This document shows positions 17,187 to 28,190 of a stretch of 64,000 nt of DNA, one piece after another. Within the stretch, counting starts at the first letter, position 1, and every line of letters begins with the position of its first letter. The translations under genes were made by a program, and so were the position numbers. The notes beneath the pieces were generated by a model. That model was not told the origin of the DNA, made no database searches, and was given only the letters and a program-made list of their open reading frames with translations. Source of the stretch: Rhodospirillales bacterium (GTDB taxonomy: Bacteria; Pseudomonadota; Alphaproteobacteria; Rhodospirillales; Magnetospirillaceae); the NCBI GenBank assembly GCA_019455065.1, contig JACFNC010000012.1:1-64000 (forward strand), given 5' to 3'.

Positions 17187-18883
17187 CTGTCCCGATCGGA
17201 TGCGGGTTCGGCCAGCCGCCAGGCGCCCTTGCCATCGCGCTTGGCGGCATACATCGCGTGGTCGGCGCGGACCGACAATTCCTCAACCGTTTCCTCGGAT
17301 TGGGAATCGTGGACCGCGATTCCGATCGACATGTGCAAGGGAAAGCGGGAATCGGCGGAGAACGAGGCGAGCGCCGCCGCCTCGGCGGTCAGCTTGCGGC
17401 CGCGCGCCACCGCCGTCGCCTCGTCGGCGCCCTCGAGCCAGATGGCGAACTCGTCGCCGCCGAGCCGGGCGACGAGGTCGATCGGCCGGGAATGCCGCAG
17501 CAGCAGGTCGCGCACCGCCAGCAGCGCCTCGTCGCCGCGCTGGTGGCCGAAGGCGTCGTTGACCAGCTTGAAATTGTCGAGATCGACGTAGATGAGGGCC
17601 GCCGGGCTGCGTTCGCGGCGAAGGCGCGCCAAGCGCCGCTGCATTTCCTCGAAAAAGGCGCGGCGGTTGAAAAGACCGGTGAGGGCGTCGGTGCGCGACA
17701 GCAGAAGGATGCGCTCGTGGTTGGCCACCTGCTCGTTGGCAACCGCGATCTGGGCGGCGACCTCGTCGAGGAGCAGCCGTTCGTCGTCGCTCCAGGGTTC
17801 GCGCTCGCCGGCGCGCCAGACCATGACGGCGCCATTGGCCTTCTGATGATACCGGCAGACCGCCGCCAGCACCCGCAGGCCGCCGTCGTCCTTGTCGCTC
17901 TCGTGGAAATCCGCGCCCGCGAGCGCGGCCAGCACCGGCCGAGGATCCCCCCCCTCGCCGAATTGCGCTGCGGGAACCATCGTCCCCTCGTCGCTGCTCC
18001 GATACATGCGGCAGCAGGCGGCGCCGAGCGCCCGCGCGGTGGCCTCGGCGGCGGCGGTCAGCATGCCCTCGGGCTCGAGGACGTCGCGCACCGTGCGGAC
18101 GATGTGGTTGACCAGCCGCTCCCGGTTTCCGGCCCGCGCCAGCGCCGCCTCGCGCTCACGGTCGAGGCTGACGTCGCGACATACGCCGCGCGCCCCCAGC
18201 CACTCCCGGCTCGTCGCGTCATACAGGGGCGTGGCCGCCGTCAACAGACAGGCCTGGCGTCCGTCGGCACGCCGCATCCAGATCTCGATGCCCTCGACCG
18301 CCTGCCGCGTGCGAAACGGCGGCGTCGTGCCCAAGGTGGACGACTCGTCGAGAAGGTCCTGCGGATCCCGGCCGACGAGCTCGCTTGCGGCGTAGCCCAG
18401 AAGGCCCTTGGGCGAGACGAACGTGAAGCGCCCGTCGGGCCCCACCTCCCAGGCGAAATCGCTGGAGACCTCGACCAGTTCCTTGTAGCGCTGCCGCGAT
18501 TCGATGAGCGCGGCGCGCAGGTTGACCTCGAGGGTCCGGTCCTTGCCCAGCACCAGGACCCGGTAATCGGCAAGCGGAAGCAGGGTCAATTCCGTCTCGA
18601 CCTTGCGGCCGTCATGGCCGACATCGAGCGTCTCCACCCTCGGGCGCCCTTCCACGGCCACACTCCTGATCAGCGCCGCGATCCCGGACGCCGGATCGCG
18701 TGCGACCGCGTCGACCAACTGGGCGGCCTGCGCGTTGGCGCACAGGATCTCGCCATCGCCGGTGGCCAGGAATGCGGCGCCGGGAAACGCGCCCACGACC
18801 TCGCCGCCGAGAACCAGCCGTCCGCCGCCATCCGAAGCCACGACGGCCGCGCCGCCCTTGTTCGTACCCGCAGCCAGCGACAT
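17183..18883 (-). CDS. Diguanylate cyclase with PAS and GAF sensory domains
   Basis: This cytoplasmic protein has 566 residues from an ATG just after GGGGGG. A longer in-frame start would add 22 residues without a ribosome site. The N-terminus (1 to about 110) is PAS-like, a clearer PAS domain follows (RQRYKELVEVSSDFAWEVGPDGRFTFVSPKG..., about 130-245), and a GAF domain spans about 265-400. The GGDEF domain starts at TDALTGLFNRRAFFEEM (about 410). The active site is intact (RLGGDEF), and an RPID inhibitory site lies five residues before it. It makes cyclic di-GMP and should be product-inhibited. There are no membrane segments, so the signal is cytosolic. Confidence 0.92.
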   Translation of the reverse strand: MSLAAGTNKGGAAVVASDGGGRLVLGGEVVGAFPGAAFLATGDGEILCANAQAAQLVDAVARDPASGIAALIRSVAVEGRPRVETLDVGHDGRKVETELTLLPLADYRVLVLGKDRTLEVNLRAALIESRQRYKELVEVSSDFAWEVGPDGRFTFVSPKGLLGYAASELVGRDPQDLLDESSTLGTTPPFRTRQAVEGIEIWMRRADGRQACLLTAATPLYDATSREWLGARGVCRDVSLDREREAALARAGNRERLVNHIVRTVRDVLEPEGMLTAAAEATARALGAACCRMYRSSDEGTMVPAAQFGEGGDPRPVLAALAGADFHESDKDDGGLRVLAAVCRYHQKANGAVMVWRAGEREPWSDDERLLLDEVAAQIAVANEQVANHERILLLSRTDALTGLFNRRAFFEEMQRRLARLRRERSPAALIYVDLDNFKLVNDAFGHQRGDEALLAVRDLLLRHSRPIDLVARLGGDEFAIWLEGADEATAVARGRKLTAEAAALASFSADSRFPLHMSIGIAVHDSQSEETVEELSVRADHAMYAAKRDGKGAWRLAEPASDRDR

Positions 18884-18975
18884 CCCCCCCCATCCGCACA
18901 AACCCTTGTCCGCCGCCGACCCCAGTACCCGGCAGCGCACTTGCCACAATGCTTTTGCACGCGTAGTTAAGCAGT

Positions 18976-19707
18976 ATGGTAAAAATAGTTCAAAACGTCA
19001 CCAGCATTTCGACTCCCTCCGTTGATCACCTGACCACCTGGGTCTTCGACCTGGACAACACGCTTTACCCGGCGTCCTGCAGCCTGTTTCCGCAAATCGA
19101 TCTGCGCATGCGGCAGTTCATCGCCGAGCGCCTGGGCCTGTCGCTCGACGAGGCGTTCCGGCTGCAGAAGCGCTACTACCGGGAATTCGGCACCACGCTA
19201 CGCGGCCTGATGCTGGTTCACGGCATCGAGCCGGCGGTGTTTCTGGACTACGTGCACGAGATCGACTGCAGCGTGCTCGACCCCGACCCCCGGCTGGAGG
19301 CGGCGTTGACGCGGCTGGAGGGGCGCAAGCTCATCTTCACCAACGGTTCGGAACGTCACGCCGTGAACGTCCTTCAGCGGCTTGGACTGGATCGGCATTT
19401 CGAGGCCATCTTCGACATCCGCGCCGCCGAATACCTGCCGAAACCCGAACCCGCCACCTATGAACGGATGGTCGCCCGCCACGCCTTCGATGCCCGGAGC
19501 GCGGCCATGTTCGAGGACATTCACCGCAACCTCGTTCCCGCCGCCGCCATCGGCATGACCACGGTATGGGTGCGCGACGAGGTGCATTGCTTCGGGCCCA
19601 ACGACGGCTATCACGACACCAGCCATGTCCATCATGTGACCGAGGACCTCGCCGCCTGGCTGGAAGAGGCGGTTGGCGGCGGTCCGCCGGCGGCCGGGGA
19701 CGATTGA
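18976..19707 (+). CDS. HAD-family pyrimidine 5'-nucleotidase-like phosphatase
   Basis: This 243-residue HAD hydrolase has motif [11 protein letters not shown] (about 23-32), motif II IFTNGS (about 119), and motif III/IV Lys and Asp in PKPEPATY and [17 protein letters not shown] with the large helical cap is the SDT1/pyrimidine 5'-nucleotidase branch. The start has only a weak ribosome site, but no other in-frame ATG lies before motif I. It is the divergent neighbour of the cyclase and is followed by dapD 53 bp later. Confidence 0.88.
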   Translation: MVKIVQNVTSISTPSVDHLTTWVFDLDNTLYPASCSLFPQIDLRMRQFIAERLGLSLDEAFRLQKRYYREFGTTLRGLMLVHGIEPAVFLDYVHEIDCSVLDPDPRLEAALTRLEGRKLIFTNGSERHAVNVLQRLGLDRHFEAIFDIRAAEYLPKPEPATYERMVARHAFDARSAAMFEDIHRNLVPAAAIGMTTVWVRDEVHCFGPNDGYHDTSHVHHVTEDLAAWLEEAVGGGPPAAGDD

Positions 19708-19760
19708 CAGGCGCGCTGGCCCGCGTATGTTCAGGCGTCATTTCACGATCGGGGAATGGG

Positions 19761-20618
19761 ATGCAGACGGAACAACTGCGGGCGATCATCGAGGCCGCCT
19801 GGGAGGCGCGCGACGGCGTGACGCCGCAAACCAAGGGCGAGGTGCGGGACGCCGTCGACGCCGCGCTTGACGGCCTCGACGGGGGCACGTTCCGCGTCGC
19901 CGAGAAGACCGACGGCAAATGGATCGTGCATCAGTGGCTGAAGAAGGCGGTGCTGCTGTCGTTCCGCCTCAACGACATGGTGGTGATGCCCGGCGGAGCC
20001 CGGCATCCGACGCGCGGCGAATCGACCTGGTTCGACAAGGTGCCATCGAAGTTCGCCGGCTGGGACGAGGCTCGGTTCCGCGCCGCCGGATTTCGCGCCG
20101 TCCCCGACTGCGTGGTCCGGCATTCGGCCTACATCGCGCCCGGCGTCGTGCTGATGCCGTCCTTCGTCAATCTGGGCGCCCGCGTCGACAGCGGAAGCAT
20201 GATCGACACCTGGGCCACCGTCGGGTCCTGCGCCCAGATCGGCAGGAACGTGCACCTGTCGGGCGGCGCCGGCATCGGCGGGGTGCTCGAGCCCTTGCAG
20301 GCGGGCCCGGTCATCATCGAGGACGACTGCTTCATCGGCGCCCGCGCCGAGGTCGCCGAGGGCGTCATCGTCGAGCAGGGTTCGGTGCTGTCGATGGGCG
20401 TCTACATCGGCGCCTCGACGAAGATCGTCGACCGCGCCACCGGCGAGGTCTTCATGGGCCGCGTGCCGGCCTATTCGGTGGTCGTGTCCGGCACCATGCC
20501 CGGCAAGCCGCTGCCCGACGGCAGCCCCGGACCGGGCCTGTACTGCGCGGTCATCGTCAAGCGCGTCGACGAGCGCACGCGCTCGAAGGTGTCCATCAAC
20601 GAGCTGCTGCGCGATTGA
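19761..20618 (+). CDS. dapD: 2,3,4,5-Tetrahydropyridine-2,6-dicarboxylate N-succinyltransferase
   Basis: This 285-residue enzyme has a helical N-terminus and a left-handed beta-helix built from hexapeptide repeats (about 100-240: [29 protein letters not shown], and the [19 protein letters not shown] segment). It transfers succinyl from succinyl-CoA to tetrahydrodipicolinate in lysine and diaminopimelate synthesis. The next gene, dapE, removes the succinyl group later in the same pathway and overlaps it by 4 bp. Confidence 0.97.
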   Translation: MQTEQLRAIIEAAWEARDGVTPQTKGEVRDAVDAALDGLDGGTFRVAEKTDGKWIVHQWLKKAVLLSFRLNDMVVMPGGARHPTRGESTWFDKVPSKFAGWDEARFRAAGFRAVPDCVVRHSAYIAPGVVLMPSFVNLGARVDSGSMIDTWATVGSCAQIGRNVHLSGGAGIGGVLEPLQAGPVIIEDDCFIGARAEVAEGVIVEQGSVLSMGVYIGASTKIVDRATGEVFMGRVPAYSVVVSGTMPGKPLPDGSPGPGLYCAVIVKRVDERTRSKVSINELLRD

Positions 20619-21763
20619 ACGATCTGCGTGACCCCCTGCCCCTGGCGCGGGCCCTGGTGCGCTGTCCGAGCGTGACGCCGGTGGACGCCGGCGCCATCGG
20701 CACCCTCGAAGAGGCCCTTAGGGGGCTAGGGTTTCGCTGCGACCGCCTGATCTTCGCCTCGCCCGGCATGCCCGAGGTGGTCAACCTGTTCGCCCGCCTG
20801 GGCGACGCGGCGCCGCATTTCTGCTTCGCCGGCCACACCGACGTCGTGCCCCCCGGCCAGGGATGGAGCCGCGATCCCTTCGCGGGCGAGGTGGCCGAGG
20901 GCGAGCTGTACGGGCGCGGCGCCACCGACATGAAGGGGGCCATCGCCTGCTTCGTCGCCGCCGTGGCGCGCGTGCTCCAATCCGGTCCGGTCGCGGGATC
21001 GATCAGCCTGCTGATCACCGGCGACGAGGAGGGACCGGCCGTCGACGGCACGGCCAGGGTGCTGTCCTGGCTCGCCGAGCGGGGCGAACTTCCCGATGCC
21101 TGCCTGGTCGGCGAGCCGACCAATCCGGCGCGGCTGGGCGACGCCGTCAAGATCGGCCGCCGCGGCAGCCTGAACGGCCGGCTGACGGTGTCCGGCACCC
21201 AGGGCCACACCGCCTATCCCCATCTCGCCGACAACCCCATCCCGCGCCTGCTGCGCATGCTGCAATCGCTCCTCGAGAAGCCCCTGGACCAGGGGTCGGA
21301 GCACTTCCAGCCCTCGACGGTCGAGATCACCACCATCGACGTCGGCAATCCGGCGACCAACGTGATCCCAGCCGAGGTGCGGGCCGGCTTCAACATCCGC
21401 TTCAACGACCGCCACACGGGGGCCGGCCTTGAGGCGTGGTTGCGCGAACGGTTCGACGCCGTCGGCGGACCCTACGCGCTGGCCGTCGAGGTGTCCGGCG
21501 AGGCCTTCCTGACGCCGCCCGGCCCCTTCACCCGCACCCTGTCCGACGCCATCGCCGCCGTCACCGGCCACCCCCCCGCGTTCGACACCTCGGGCGGCAC
21601 GTCGGACGCCCGTTTCATCAAGGACTACTGCCCGGTCGCCGAGTTCGGGCTGGTCGGCAAGACCATGCACAAGGCCGACGAACGGGTGGCCGTCGCCGAC
21701 CTCCGCGCCCTTGCCGAGATCTACGAAGCGACCCTGCGCGCCTTTTTCGCGCGCGCATGCTGA
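20615..21763 (+). CDS. dapE: Succinyl-diaminopimelate desuccinylase
   Basis: This 382-residue M20 metallopeptidase-fold enzyme starts at a TTG overlapping the dapD stop (TTGA). No ATG precedes the conserved core. Metal and catalytic elements are [11 protein letters not shown] (about 67), [10 protein letters not shown] (about 98), [12 protein letters not shown] (about 134), and the final KTMHKADE His. It hydrolyses N-succinyl-LL-diaminopimelate to LL-diaminopimelate with two zinc ions. Confidence 0.96.
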   Translation: MNDLRDPLPLARALVRCPSVTPVDAGAIGTLEEALRGLGFRCDRLIFASPGMPEVVNLFARLGDAAPHFCFAGHTDVVPPGQGWSRDPFAGEVAEGELYGRGATDMKGAIACFVAAVARVLQSGPVAGSISLLITGDEEGPAVDGTARVLSWLAERGELPDACLVGEPTNPARLGDAVKIGRRGSLNGRLTVSGTQGHTAYPHLADNPIPRLLRMLQSLLEKPLDQGSEHFQPSTVEITTIDVGNPATNVIPAEVRAGFNIRFNDRHTGAGLEAWLRERFDAVGGPYALAVEVSGEAFLTPPGPFTRTLSDAIAAVTGHPPAFDTSGGTSDARFIKDYCPVAEFGLVGKTMHKADERVAVADLRALAEIYEATLRAFFARAC

Positions 21764-22320
21764 GCCTTCGCGAACTGATCGTCGCCATGTACGGCGCCTG
21801 GCGCATCTTGCGGCTGGACGCCGCCGCCGTGGGCTGGTTCGAGAACACGCCGCGGGCCTTCTGGCGCTCGTTCTATGCCGCTGTGCTCGTCGCCCCGTTC
21901 TACCTCGCCATGACGGCGTTGGACATCGCCATCGGCGAGCCGGCCGCGCCGTTGCGGCAGGGTCTGATAAACGCCATCGCCTATGTGATGGGCTGGGTGG
22001 CCTACCCCCTGCTCATGGTCTATCTGACCGCGTTCCTCGACCGCGCCGACACCTACTTCCGCTATTTTGCCGCCTACAACTGGTTCCATGTGATCCAGGC
22101 CGCGATCCTGCTGCCGGTGTCCCTGATGGGCGCCGTCGCACCCCTCCCCCAAAACGCTTCCATGCTCATCGGGATTATCGTACTTTCAACTATTCTTATG
22201 TATGATTGGTTCATCGCTCGCACGGCGCTGCGGGTGGATGCGGGTACCGCGGCCTCGCTCGTGGTTCTTGACCTGCTGCTGAGCCTGCTGATCAGCGGGG
22301 TCGCCGACAGCTTGGCGTGA
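21757..22320 (+). CDS. Membrane protein of unknown function, coupled to dapE
   Basis: This 187-residue protein has about four or five hydrophobic segments. Its ATG lies 7 bp inside the dapE end in another frame, so expression is probably coupled. [23 protein letters not shown] is an amphipathic entry into the first helix, and the general pattern resembles Yip1-like proteins. Similar genes often follow dapE in alphaproteobacteria. I cannot assign a function. Confidence 0.75.
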   Translation: MLSLRELIVAMYGAWRILRLDAAAVGWFENTPRAFWRSFYAAVLVAPFYLAMTALDIAIGEPAAPLRQGLINAIAYVMGWVAYPLLMVYLTAFLDRADTYFRYFAAYNWFHVIQAAILLPVSLMGAVAPLPQNASMLIGIIVLSTILMYDWFIARTALRVDAGTAASLVVLDLLLSLLISGVADSLA

Positions 22321-22407
22321 CATTCTTCCTGGCTTCGCCGAGAGCGAGCGCCGCCCCTCGGTGATGGCCGAACAACGAAATTGAGGGTCACGGGAGGAAA
22401 CGAAAAA

Positions 22408-23655
22408 ATGAGCCTGAAAACCCCGATCATCGCCGCGGCGGTAGTGGTCTTGACCATGCCTGCCATCGCCGCCGACAAGAAGATTCCGGCACCGCTGGCC
22501 CTCGAGGGGCCCGCCTACGCCAACCCTTGGAAGCGCTACGGCGACTGGCCGAAGACCGACTGGAAGGACTTCAACACGCTGGTGGTGACCCGGTCCCCGG
22601 CTCCGCCCAAGCCCGGCGCCATGCGCAAGATCGACGGGCCGATCCAGGGCGACCCAGAGAAGGGCATGAAGCTGGCCTTCGACCGCAAACGCGGCGGCAG
22701 CTGCGTGGCCTGCCACGTGTTCGGCCCCAAGACGCCGGAGATGCCCGGCGAGGTTGGGCCGGATCTGTCGGAGATCGGAAACGCCGGACGCAGCGACGAA
22801 TACCTCTTCAACCAGATCTTCGACGCCCGGGTCGTCAACCCGGATACGGTGATGCCGCCGTGGGGCGCGCACGGCGTCTATACCGACGAAGAGATCAAGG
22901 ACATGGTCGCCTTCCTGAAGACCCTGAAGACGCCCGCCACCTTCAAGAACGCCCTCGACAATCCTGCCAGCCGCCCGGCGCCGGTCGAGGACCGCGACAA
23001 CTTCGATCCCTTCGTCAACACCGCCATGAACGCGGTCGACGAGGCGCAAGCCCTTTGGATCAAGGCGGGACCGACGGGCAAGGCGTGCGCCTCGTGCCAC
23101 ACCGATCCGCGCAAGTATGCGTCCTGGGCGGCCACGATGCCGAAGTGGGAGCCACGGATGAAAAAGGTATTGGGTATCGAGGAGTTCGTCGCCCGTCACT
23201 CCCTCGCCACCACCGGCATCGCCATGCCCATGCAAAGCCCGGAGAACAGCGCCTTCGCCATTTACCTGCGTTATCTTGCCAACGGCCAGCCGATGGCCGT
23301 GGACACCAAGAGCAAGCAGGCGAAGGCCGCCATCGAAAAGGGCAAGCGGCTCATGCTGCGCAAGATCGGCCAGCTCAATTTCGCCTGCGTGGATTGCCAC
23401 AGCCCGGACAAGGGCGGCAACAAGTGGATACGCGGCCAGTGGCTGGGTGAACCGCGCGGCCAGCTAGACCACTTCCCGACCTGGCGCACCAGCAAGAACG
23501 AGATCTGGGACATCCGCAAGCGCTTCCAGTGGTGCGGCGCCGCCATCCGCGCCAACGAACTGCCGCCGGATGCGCCGGAGTACGGATATCTCGAGATTGC
23601 CTTGGCGGCGATGAACAACGGGCTGAAGCTGAGCGTGCCGGGTATCCGCCACTAG
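22408..23655 (+). CDS. soxXA: Fused SoxX-SoxA triheme cytochrome c
   Basis: This 415-residue exported protein has a signal peptide at 1-21 (AIA-A). The ATG is preceded by GGGAGGAAA. Residues about 85-175 are a SoxX-like cytochrome: haem site C99-C102-H103, VGPDL, and the axial Met in VMPPWG (149). Residues about 195-415 are SoxA-like: haem sites C227-C230-H231 and C327-C330-H331, GQLNFAC, and the active-site Cys376 in FQWCGAAIRA with PDAPEY following. SoxXA normally is two chains that conjugate thiosulfate to SoxY. The usual distal Cys of the first SoxA haem is not seen. No soxYZB genes are nearby, so function in thiosulfate oxidation needs partners elsewhere. Confidence 0.85.
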   Translation: MSLKTPIIAAAVVVLTMPAIAADKKIPAPLALEGPAYANPWKRYGDWPKTDWKDFNTLVVTRSPAPPKPGAMRKIDGPIQGDPEKGMKLAFDRKRGGSCVACHVFGPKTPEMPGEVGPDLSEIGNAGRSDEYLFNQIFDARVVNPDTVMPPWGAHGVYTDEEIKDMVAFLKTLKTPATFKNALDNPASRPAPVEDRDNFDPFVNTAMNAVDEAQALWIKAGPTGKACASCHTDPRKYASWAATMPKWEPRMKKVLGIEEFVARHSLATTGIAMPMQSPENSAFAIYLRYLANGQPMAVDTKSKQAKAAIEKGKRLMLRKIGQLNFACVDCHSPDKGGNKWIRGQWLGEPRGQLDHFPTWRTSKNEIWDIRKRFQWCGAAIRANELPPDAPEYGYLEIALAAMNNGLKLSVPGIRH

Positions 23656-23663
23656 GTTCAGGC

Positions 23664-24401
23664 TCAGTAGATCACCTCGGTCAGGTACAGGCCGCAGGCC
23701 GGGGCCGTGGGGCCTCCGGCCCTGCGGTCCCTGGCCGCCAGCGCCGCCGCCACGTCGTCGGGCGTCCATTTGCCCTCGCCCGCCAGCCTGAGGGTGCCGA
23801 CCATGTTGCGCACCTGGTGGTGGAGGAACGATCGCGCCCGCGCCACCACCTGGATCTCTTCGCCGCGCCGCGTCACGTCGAGCAGATCGAGCGTCTTCAC
23901 CGGCGAACCGGCCTGGCATTCGGCCGCCCGGAAGGTGGAGAAGTCGTGGCGCCCGACGAGCTGCCGCGCGGCCGCCGCCATCGCCCCGTCGTCGAGCGGC
24001 TGCGGCACCCACCAGGCGCGCTGCCGGTCGAGGGCGAGCGGCGCCCGGCGGTTGACGATGCGGTACAGATAGGCGCGTCCGCACGCCGAGAAGCGGGCAT
24101 GGAAGTCGTCGGCCGCCGCCTCGGCCGCGAGCACGGCGACGGGCGCCGGCTTGATATGGAAATTGAGGGCGTCGCGCACGGTATCGGCGGGAAAAGCCTT
24201 TGCGAGATCGAGATGGACCACTTGGCCAAGGGCATGCACCCCGGCGTCGGTGCGCCCCGCCGCCGTCACCGTCACCGTCTCGCCGGCCAGCCGGGCCGCC
24301 GCCTCCTCGATGGTCTGCTGGACGGAGGGGCCGTTGTCCTGGCGCTGCCAGCCGACGAAGCCGGATCCGTCGTATTCGACGGTCAGGCGATAGCGCGGCA
24401 T
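23664..24401 (-). CDS. truA: tRNA pseudouridine(38-40) synthase
   Basis: This 245-residue enzyme has the catalytic Asp in [14 protein letters not shown] (about 47-60), the [13 protein letters not shown]-terminal strand, and the [13 protein letters not shown] motif (about 190-202). It isomerises uridines 38-40 of the anticodon arm. It is the last gene of def-fmt-truA and overlaps fmt by one base (TGATG). Confidence 0.97.
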   Translation of the reverse strand: MPRYRLTVEYDGSGFVGWQRQDNGPSVQQTIEEAAARLAGETVTVTAAGRTDAGVHALGQVVHLDLAKAFPADTVRDALNFHIKPAPVAVLAAEAAADDFHARFSACGRAYLYRIVNRRAPLALDRQRAWWVPQPLDDGAMAAAARQLVGRHDFSTFRAAECQAGSPVKTLDLLDVTRRGEEIQVVARARSFLHHQVRNMVGTLRLAGEGKWTPDDVAAALAARDRRAGGPTAPACGLYLTEVIY

Positions 24402-25315
24402 CAGCCGAGCACGCTGCCGGCCGGCAGCGTGTAGCCGCGCAGGAAAGCTTCCGCGTCCATGGCCGCCTTGCCGGCCCGCTGGACTTTCGTCAGGCGCAAG
24501 GCGCCGCGGCCGCAGGCGACGGTTAGCCGGCCGTCCTGCACCCGCCCCGGCGGGCCCGCCGCATCGGCTGTTTCGGCCGCCAGCACCTTGAACCGCTCGC
24601 CGCCAAGCTCGAACCAGGCGCCCGGCGAGGGCGCCAGGGCGCGCACCAGGCGCTCGAGCTCGTCGGCCGGGCGCCGCCAGTCCAGGCGTCCCTCGTCCCG
24701 GCCCAGCTTGGCCGCATAGGTGGCGTTTTCGGAAGGTTGGGGCCGCGCCACCAGCGAGCCGTCCTCCAGGCCCGCCAGCGCCGTCACGATCAGCCGCGCC
24801 CCCAGATCGGCCAGCCGGTCGTGCAACGCTCCCCCGGTGGTTTCGGGTCCGATGGGCACCGCCTCCTCCAGCAGCACGGGACCGGTGTCGAGCCCCTCGT
24901 CCATCAGCATGATGCTTACCCCCGTCGCCGCATCGCCGGCCATGATGGCGCGCTGGATGGGGGCTGCGCCACGCCAGCGCGGCAGCAGCGAGGCATGCAC
25001 GTTCACGCAGCCCAGGCGGGGCGCGTCGAGAACAGCCTTGGGCAGGATCAGGCCGTAGGCGGCGACAACGGCGGCATCGGGGCGGAGTTCAACGAGAGCC
25101 CGGAGTTCGCCGTCGCTGCGCAGGGTGCGGGGGGTGCGCACCGGAATTCCGCGCTCCGCCGCCCAGAGATGCACGGGGGAAGGCCGCTCCCGATGGCCGC
25201 GCCCCGCCGGCCGGGGCGGCTGGCTGTAGACGCACGCCACCTCATGCCCCGCCGCCGCGAGCGCGGCGACGATGGGCACGGCGAAATCCGGAGTGCCCAT
25301 GAAGACCAGTCGCAC
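24401..25315 (-). CDS. fmt: Methionyl-tRNA formyltransferase
   Basis: This protein has 304 residues from a GTG preceded by AAGGGGGGA. A second GTG 36 bp upstream lacks a site. The N-terminal Rossmann domain starts [13 protein letters not shown]. The catalytic Asn-His-Asp set is within [20 protein letters not shown] (about 95-114) and DTGPVLL. The C-terminal OB-like domain runs from about 200. It formylates initiator Met-tRNA, and the product formyl group is later removed by the def product encoded upstream in the same operon. Confidence 0.96.
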   Translation of the reverse strand: MRLVFMGTPDFAVPIVAALAAAGHEVACVYSQPPRPAGRGHRERPSPVHLWAAERGIPVRTPRTLRSDGELRALVELRPDAAVVAAYGLILPKAVLDAPRLGCVNVHASLLPRWRGAAPIQRAIMAGDAATGVSIMLMDEGLDTGPVLLEEAVPIGPETTGGALHDRLADLGARLIVTALAGLEDGSLVARPQPSENATYAAKLGRDEGRLDWRRPADELERLVRALAPSPGAWFELGGERFKVLAAETADAAGPPGRVQDGRLTVACGRGALRLTKVQRAGKAAMDAEAFLRGYTLPAGSVLG

Positions 25316-25353
25316 CGTTCCCCCCTTGCTCTTCCCTGGCTGGCCGGCCACCC

Positions 25354-25869
25354 TCAGGCGCCGACCACCTTTTTCGCCTTGACCAGCTTCCGCAGGATCA
25401 TGTTGCGGCGCAGGCTCGACAAGCGGTCGATGAAGAGGACGCCATCGAGATGGTCCATTTCATGTTGGATGACCGTGGCCAGCATGCCGTCGGCGTCCAT
25501 CTCGCGTATCTCGTTCTCGTGGTCGAGGTAGCGCACGCGCACCGCCTTGGGCCGCACGACCTCGGCATAGTGTTCGGGCACCGACAGGCATCCCTCCTCG
25601 AACGTCGCGTCCTCGTCCGACACCCAGAGGATTTCCGGATTCGCGATCATCAACGGCTGGCGCGGGTCGCCCTCGCGGCTGATGTCCACGGTGATCACCG
25701 ACTTCAGCACCCCAACCTGCGGCGCCGCGAGGCCGATACCGGGCGCGGCGTACATCGTCTCCAGCATGTCCTCCATGAGCCGCTTGATCTCGTCGTCGAC
25801 CTTTTCGACGCGGTGCGCCTTCATTTTCAGACGGGGATCGGGTGCGGTAAGGATGGGGAGGCGGGCCAT
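25354..25869 (-). CDS. def: Peptide deformylase
   Basis: This 171-residue metalloenzyme starts at the ATG of [14 protein letters not shown], the family N-terminus; a longer frame adds 21 residues unlike the family. All three motifs are present: [10 protein letters not shown] (about 46-55), EGCLSVP (about 92-98) and QHEMDHLDG (about 135-143). It removes the N-formyl group from nascent proteins. First gene of def-fmt-truA. Confidence 0.97.
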   Translation of the reverse strand: MARLPILTAPDPRLKMKAHRVEKVDDEIKRLMEDMLETMYAAPGIGLAAPQVGVLKSVITVDISREGDPRQPLMIANPEILWVSDEDATFEEGCLSVPEHYAEVVRPKAVRVRYLDHENEIREMDADGMLATVIQHEMDHLDGVLFIDRLSSLRRNMILRKLVKAKKVVGA

Positions 25870-26074
25870 GGCTGCTCGAATGGGCGTCGCGGGGTCTCGC
25901 CGTGAGATATGTCCAAAGGGGAGAGGCGTCAAGAAGATAGGCCGAAGGCCGAGGCCGCGTCCGACGTAGCGACCACGCCCAGGGCCCGCGTTCTATCGCC
26001 GGATGTGTATCGCGAGGATACCCAGTGTGGGGTATGATCGCCGGGTCGCGAGCCCGGTAGCGGAAGGGAAACCC

Positions 26075-26997
<923 letters not shown>

Positions 26998-26998
<1 letters not shown>

Positions 26999-27465
26999 TG
27001 GACGAGCTGTTCGGCCCGCTCAATTACTGGCATTGGTGGATCCTGGCCGTCGTGCTGGTCATCGCCGAGGTGCTCGCCCCCGGCATCTTCTTCCTGTGGC
27101 TGGCCATCGCCGCCGGCGTCACCGGCCTTGCCGTCCTCGCCCTCCCGGACCTCGGCTGGCAGTACCAGCTCCTGATCTTCGCCTTCCTGGCCGTGATCAG
27201 CGCGGTCATGGGCCGCCGGCTGTACAAGAAGCGTCCACCAACCAGCGACCATCCCACGCTCAATCGCCGTGCCCAGCAGTATGTCGGAAAGGTTTTCGTG
27301 CTCGATGCACCGATCGTCAACGGCAGCGGGCGCCTGCGGGTGGCGGACGCGACCTGGAAGATGGTCGGCCCCGACGCGCCCGCCGGCAGCCGTGTGCGGG
27401 TGGTCGCCGCCGACGGCGTCAGCCTGCGCGTCGAGCCGGCGACCGACCACGCCGACGAGCCTTAG
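26998..27465 (+). CDS. NfeD-like membrane protein (short form)
   Basis: This 155-residue protein has two or three hydrophobic segments (about 15-75) and a C-terminal OB-fold domain (AQQYVGKVFVLDAPIVNGSGRLRVADATWKM...). It lacks the N-terminal protease domain of long NfeD proteins. Short NfeD proteins bind the neighbouring SPFH partner. A GTG one codon upstream is an alternative start. Its 3' end overlaps the converging DUF4136 gene by 4 bp. Confidence 0.92.
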
Positions 27466-28109
27466 CCGCCCTCTGCGACCGGCAACGACACCTCCACCGT
27501 GCGACCGCTGGGACCGGGAAAATTGTTGAACAACGCCGTGACCAGGTAGGGCATCACCGCAGGCAGCGAACGCCCCGCCCCCTCGCTGACGGCCCGCCCC
27601 TCGAAAACCTTGTCGACCTTCTGATCCCGGTAGGCCAACCCGCGCAGCATTTCGATCTCCACCCACCGAGTGTACTTGGTCACGCTGTAGGTGTCGTAGC
27701 CCACGATCGGTTCGTGATAGAACGGCATGGTGCCCGCGAATCCGAAGCGGTGCGGCCAGTAGCCGTAGCCATAGCCAAAGCCGACCGATCCGTAGACGGG
27801 CGACGAGCGCACCTCCACCGGACCCGTCGCCACCCCGTAATCGACGAACACGACGTAATCCGCGGTTCCCGCGTCCGGCGGCATCGGCCGGAAACCCTGC
27901 GCGGCCAGCCGGCCGGCCACGAGGTCGGCATAGGTCTGGAACTCAAGACTTCCCACCTGGTTCGCCCGGGGGAGGATCGTGAACGTCTGCCCCGCCGCCT
28001 GCCCGGTGGCCGGCAGGGAGTGGAAGCGCGTGACGTCCGAGGTGACCATGCGCGGTCCGCATGCGGACACCAGCGCCGCCAGCAGAAGCGCACAGAGGAA
28101 ACGAAACAT
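27462..28109 (-). CDS. DUF4136 lipoprotein
   Basis: This 215-residue lipoprotein has a signal ending in the lipobox LVSAC (Cys about 17), so it should be lipid-anchored in the envelope. The DUF4136 fold is suggested by DVTRFHSLP at the start and ADYVVFVDYGV, with a Gly/Tyr-rich stretch (YGSVGFGYGYGYWPHRFGF) in the middle. No catalytic motif is visible. It is probably a structural or binding envelope protein. Confidence 0.8.
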   Translation of the reverse strand: MFRFLCALLLAALVSACGPRMVTSDVTRFHSLPATGQAAGQTFTILPRANQVGSLEFQTYADLVAGRLAAQGFRPMPPDAGTADYVVFVDYGVATGPVEVRSSPVYGSVGFGYGYGYWPHRFGFAGTMPFYHEPIVGYDTYSVTKYTRWVEIEMLRGLAYRDQKVDKVFEGRAVSEGAGRSLPAVMPYLVTALFNNFPGPSGRTVEVSLPVAEGG

Positions 28110-28190
28110 GGCATGCACCGGTTCAATTGCCCTGTCGATGACATGGCGATGCCCGAGCGCCGACGCCAGCCATCCCCGTCCCGCGCCCCT

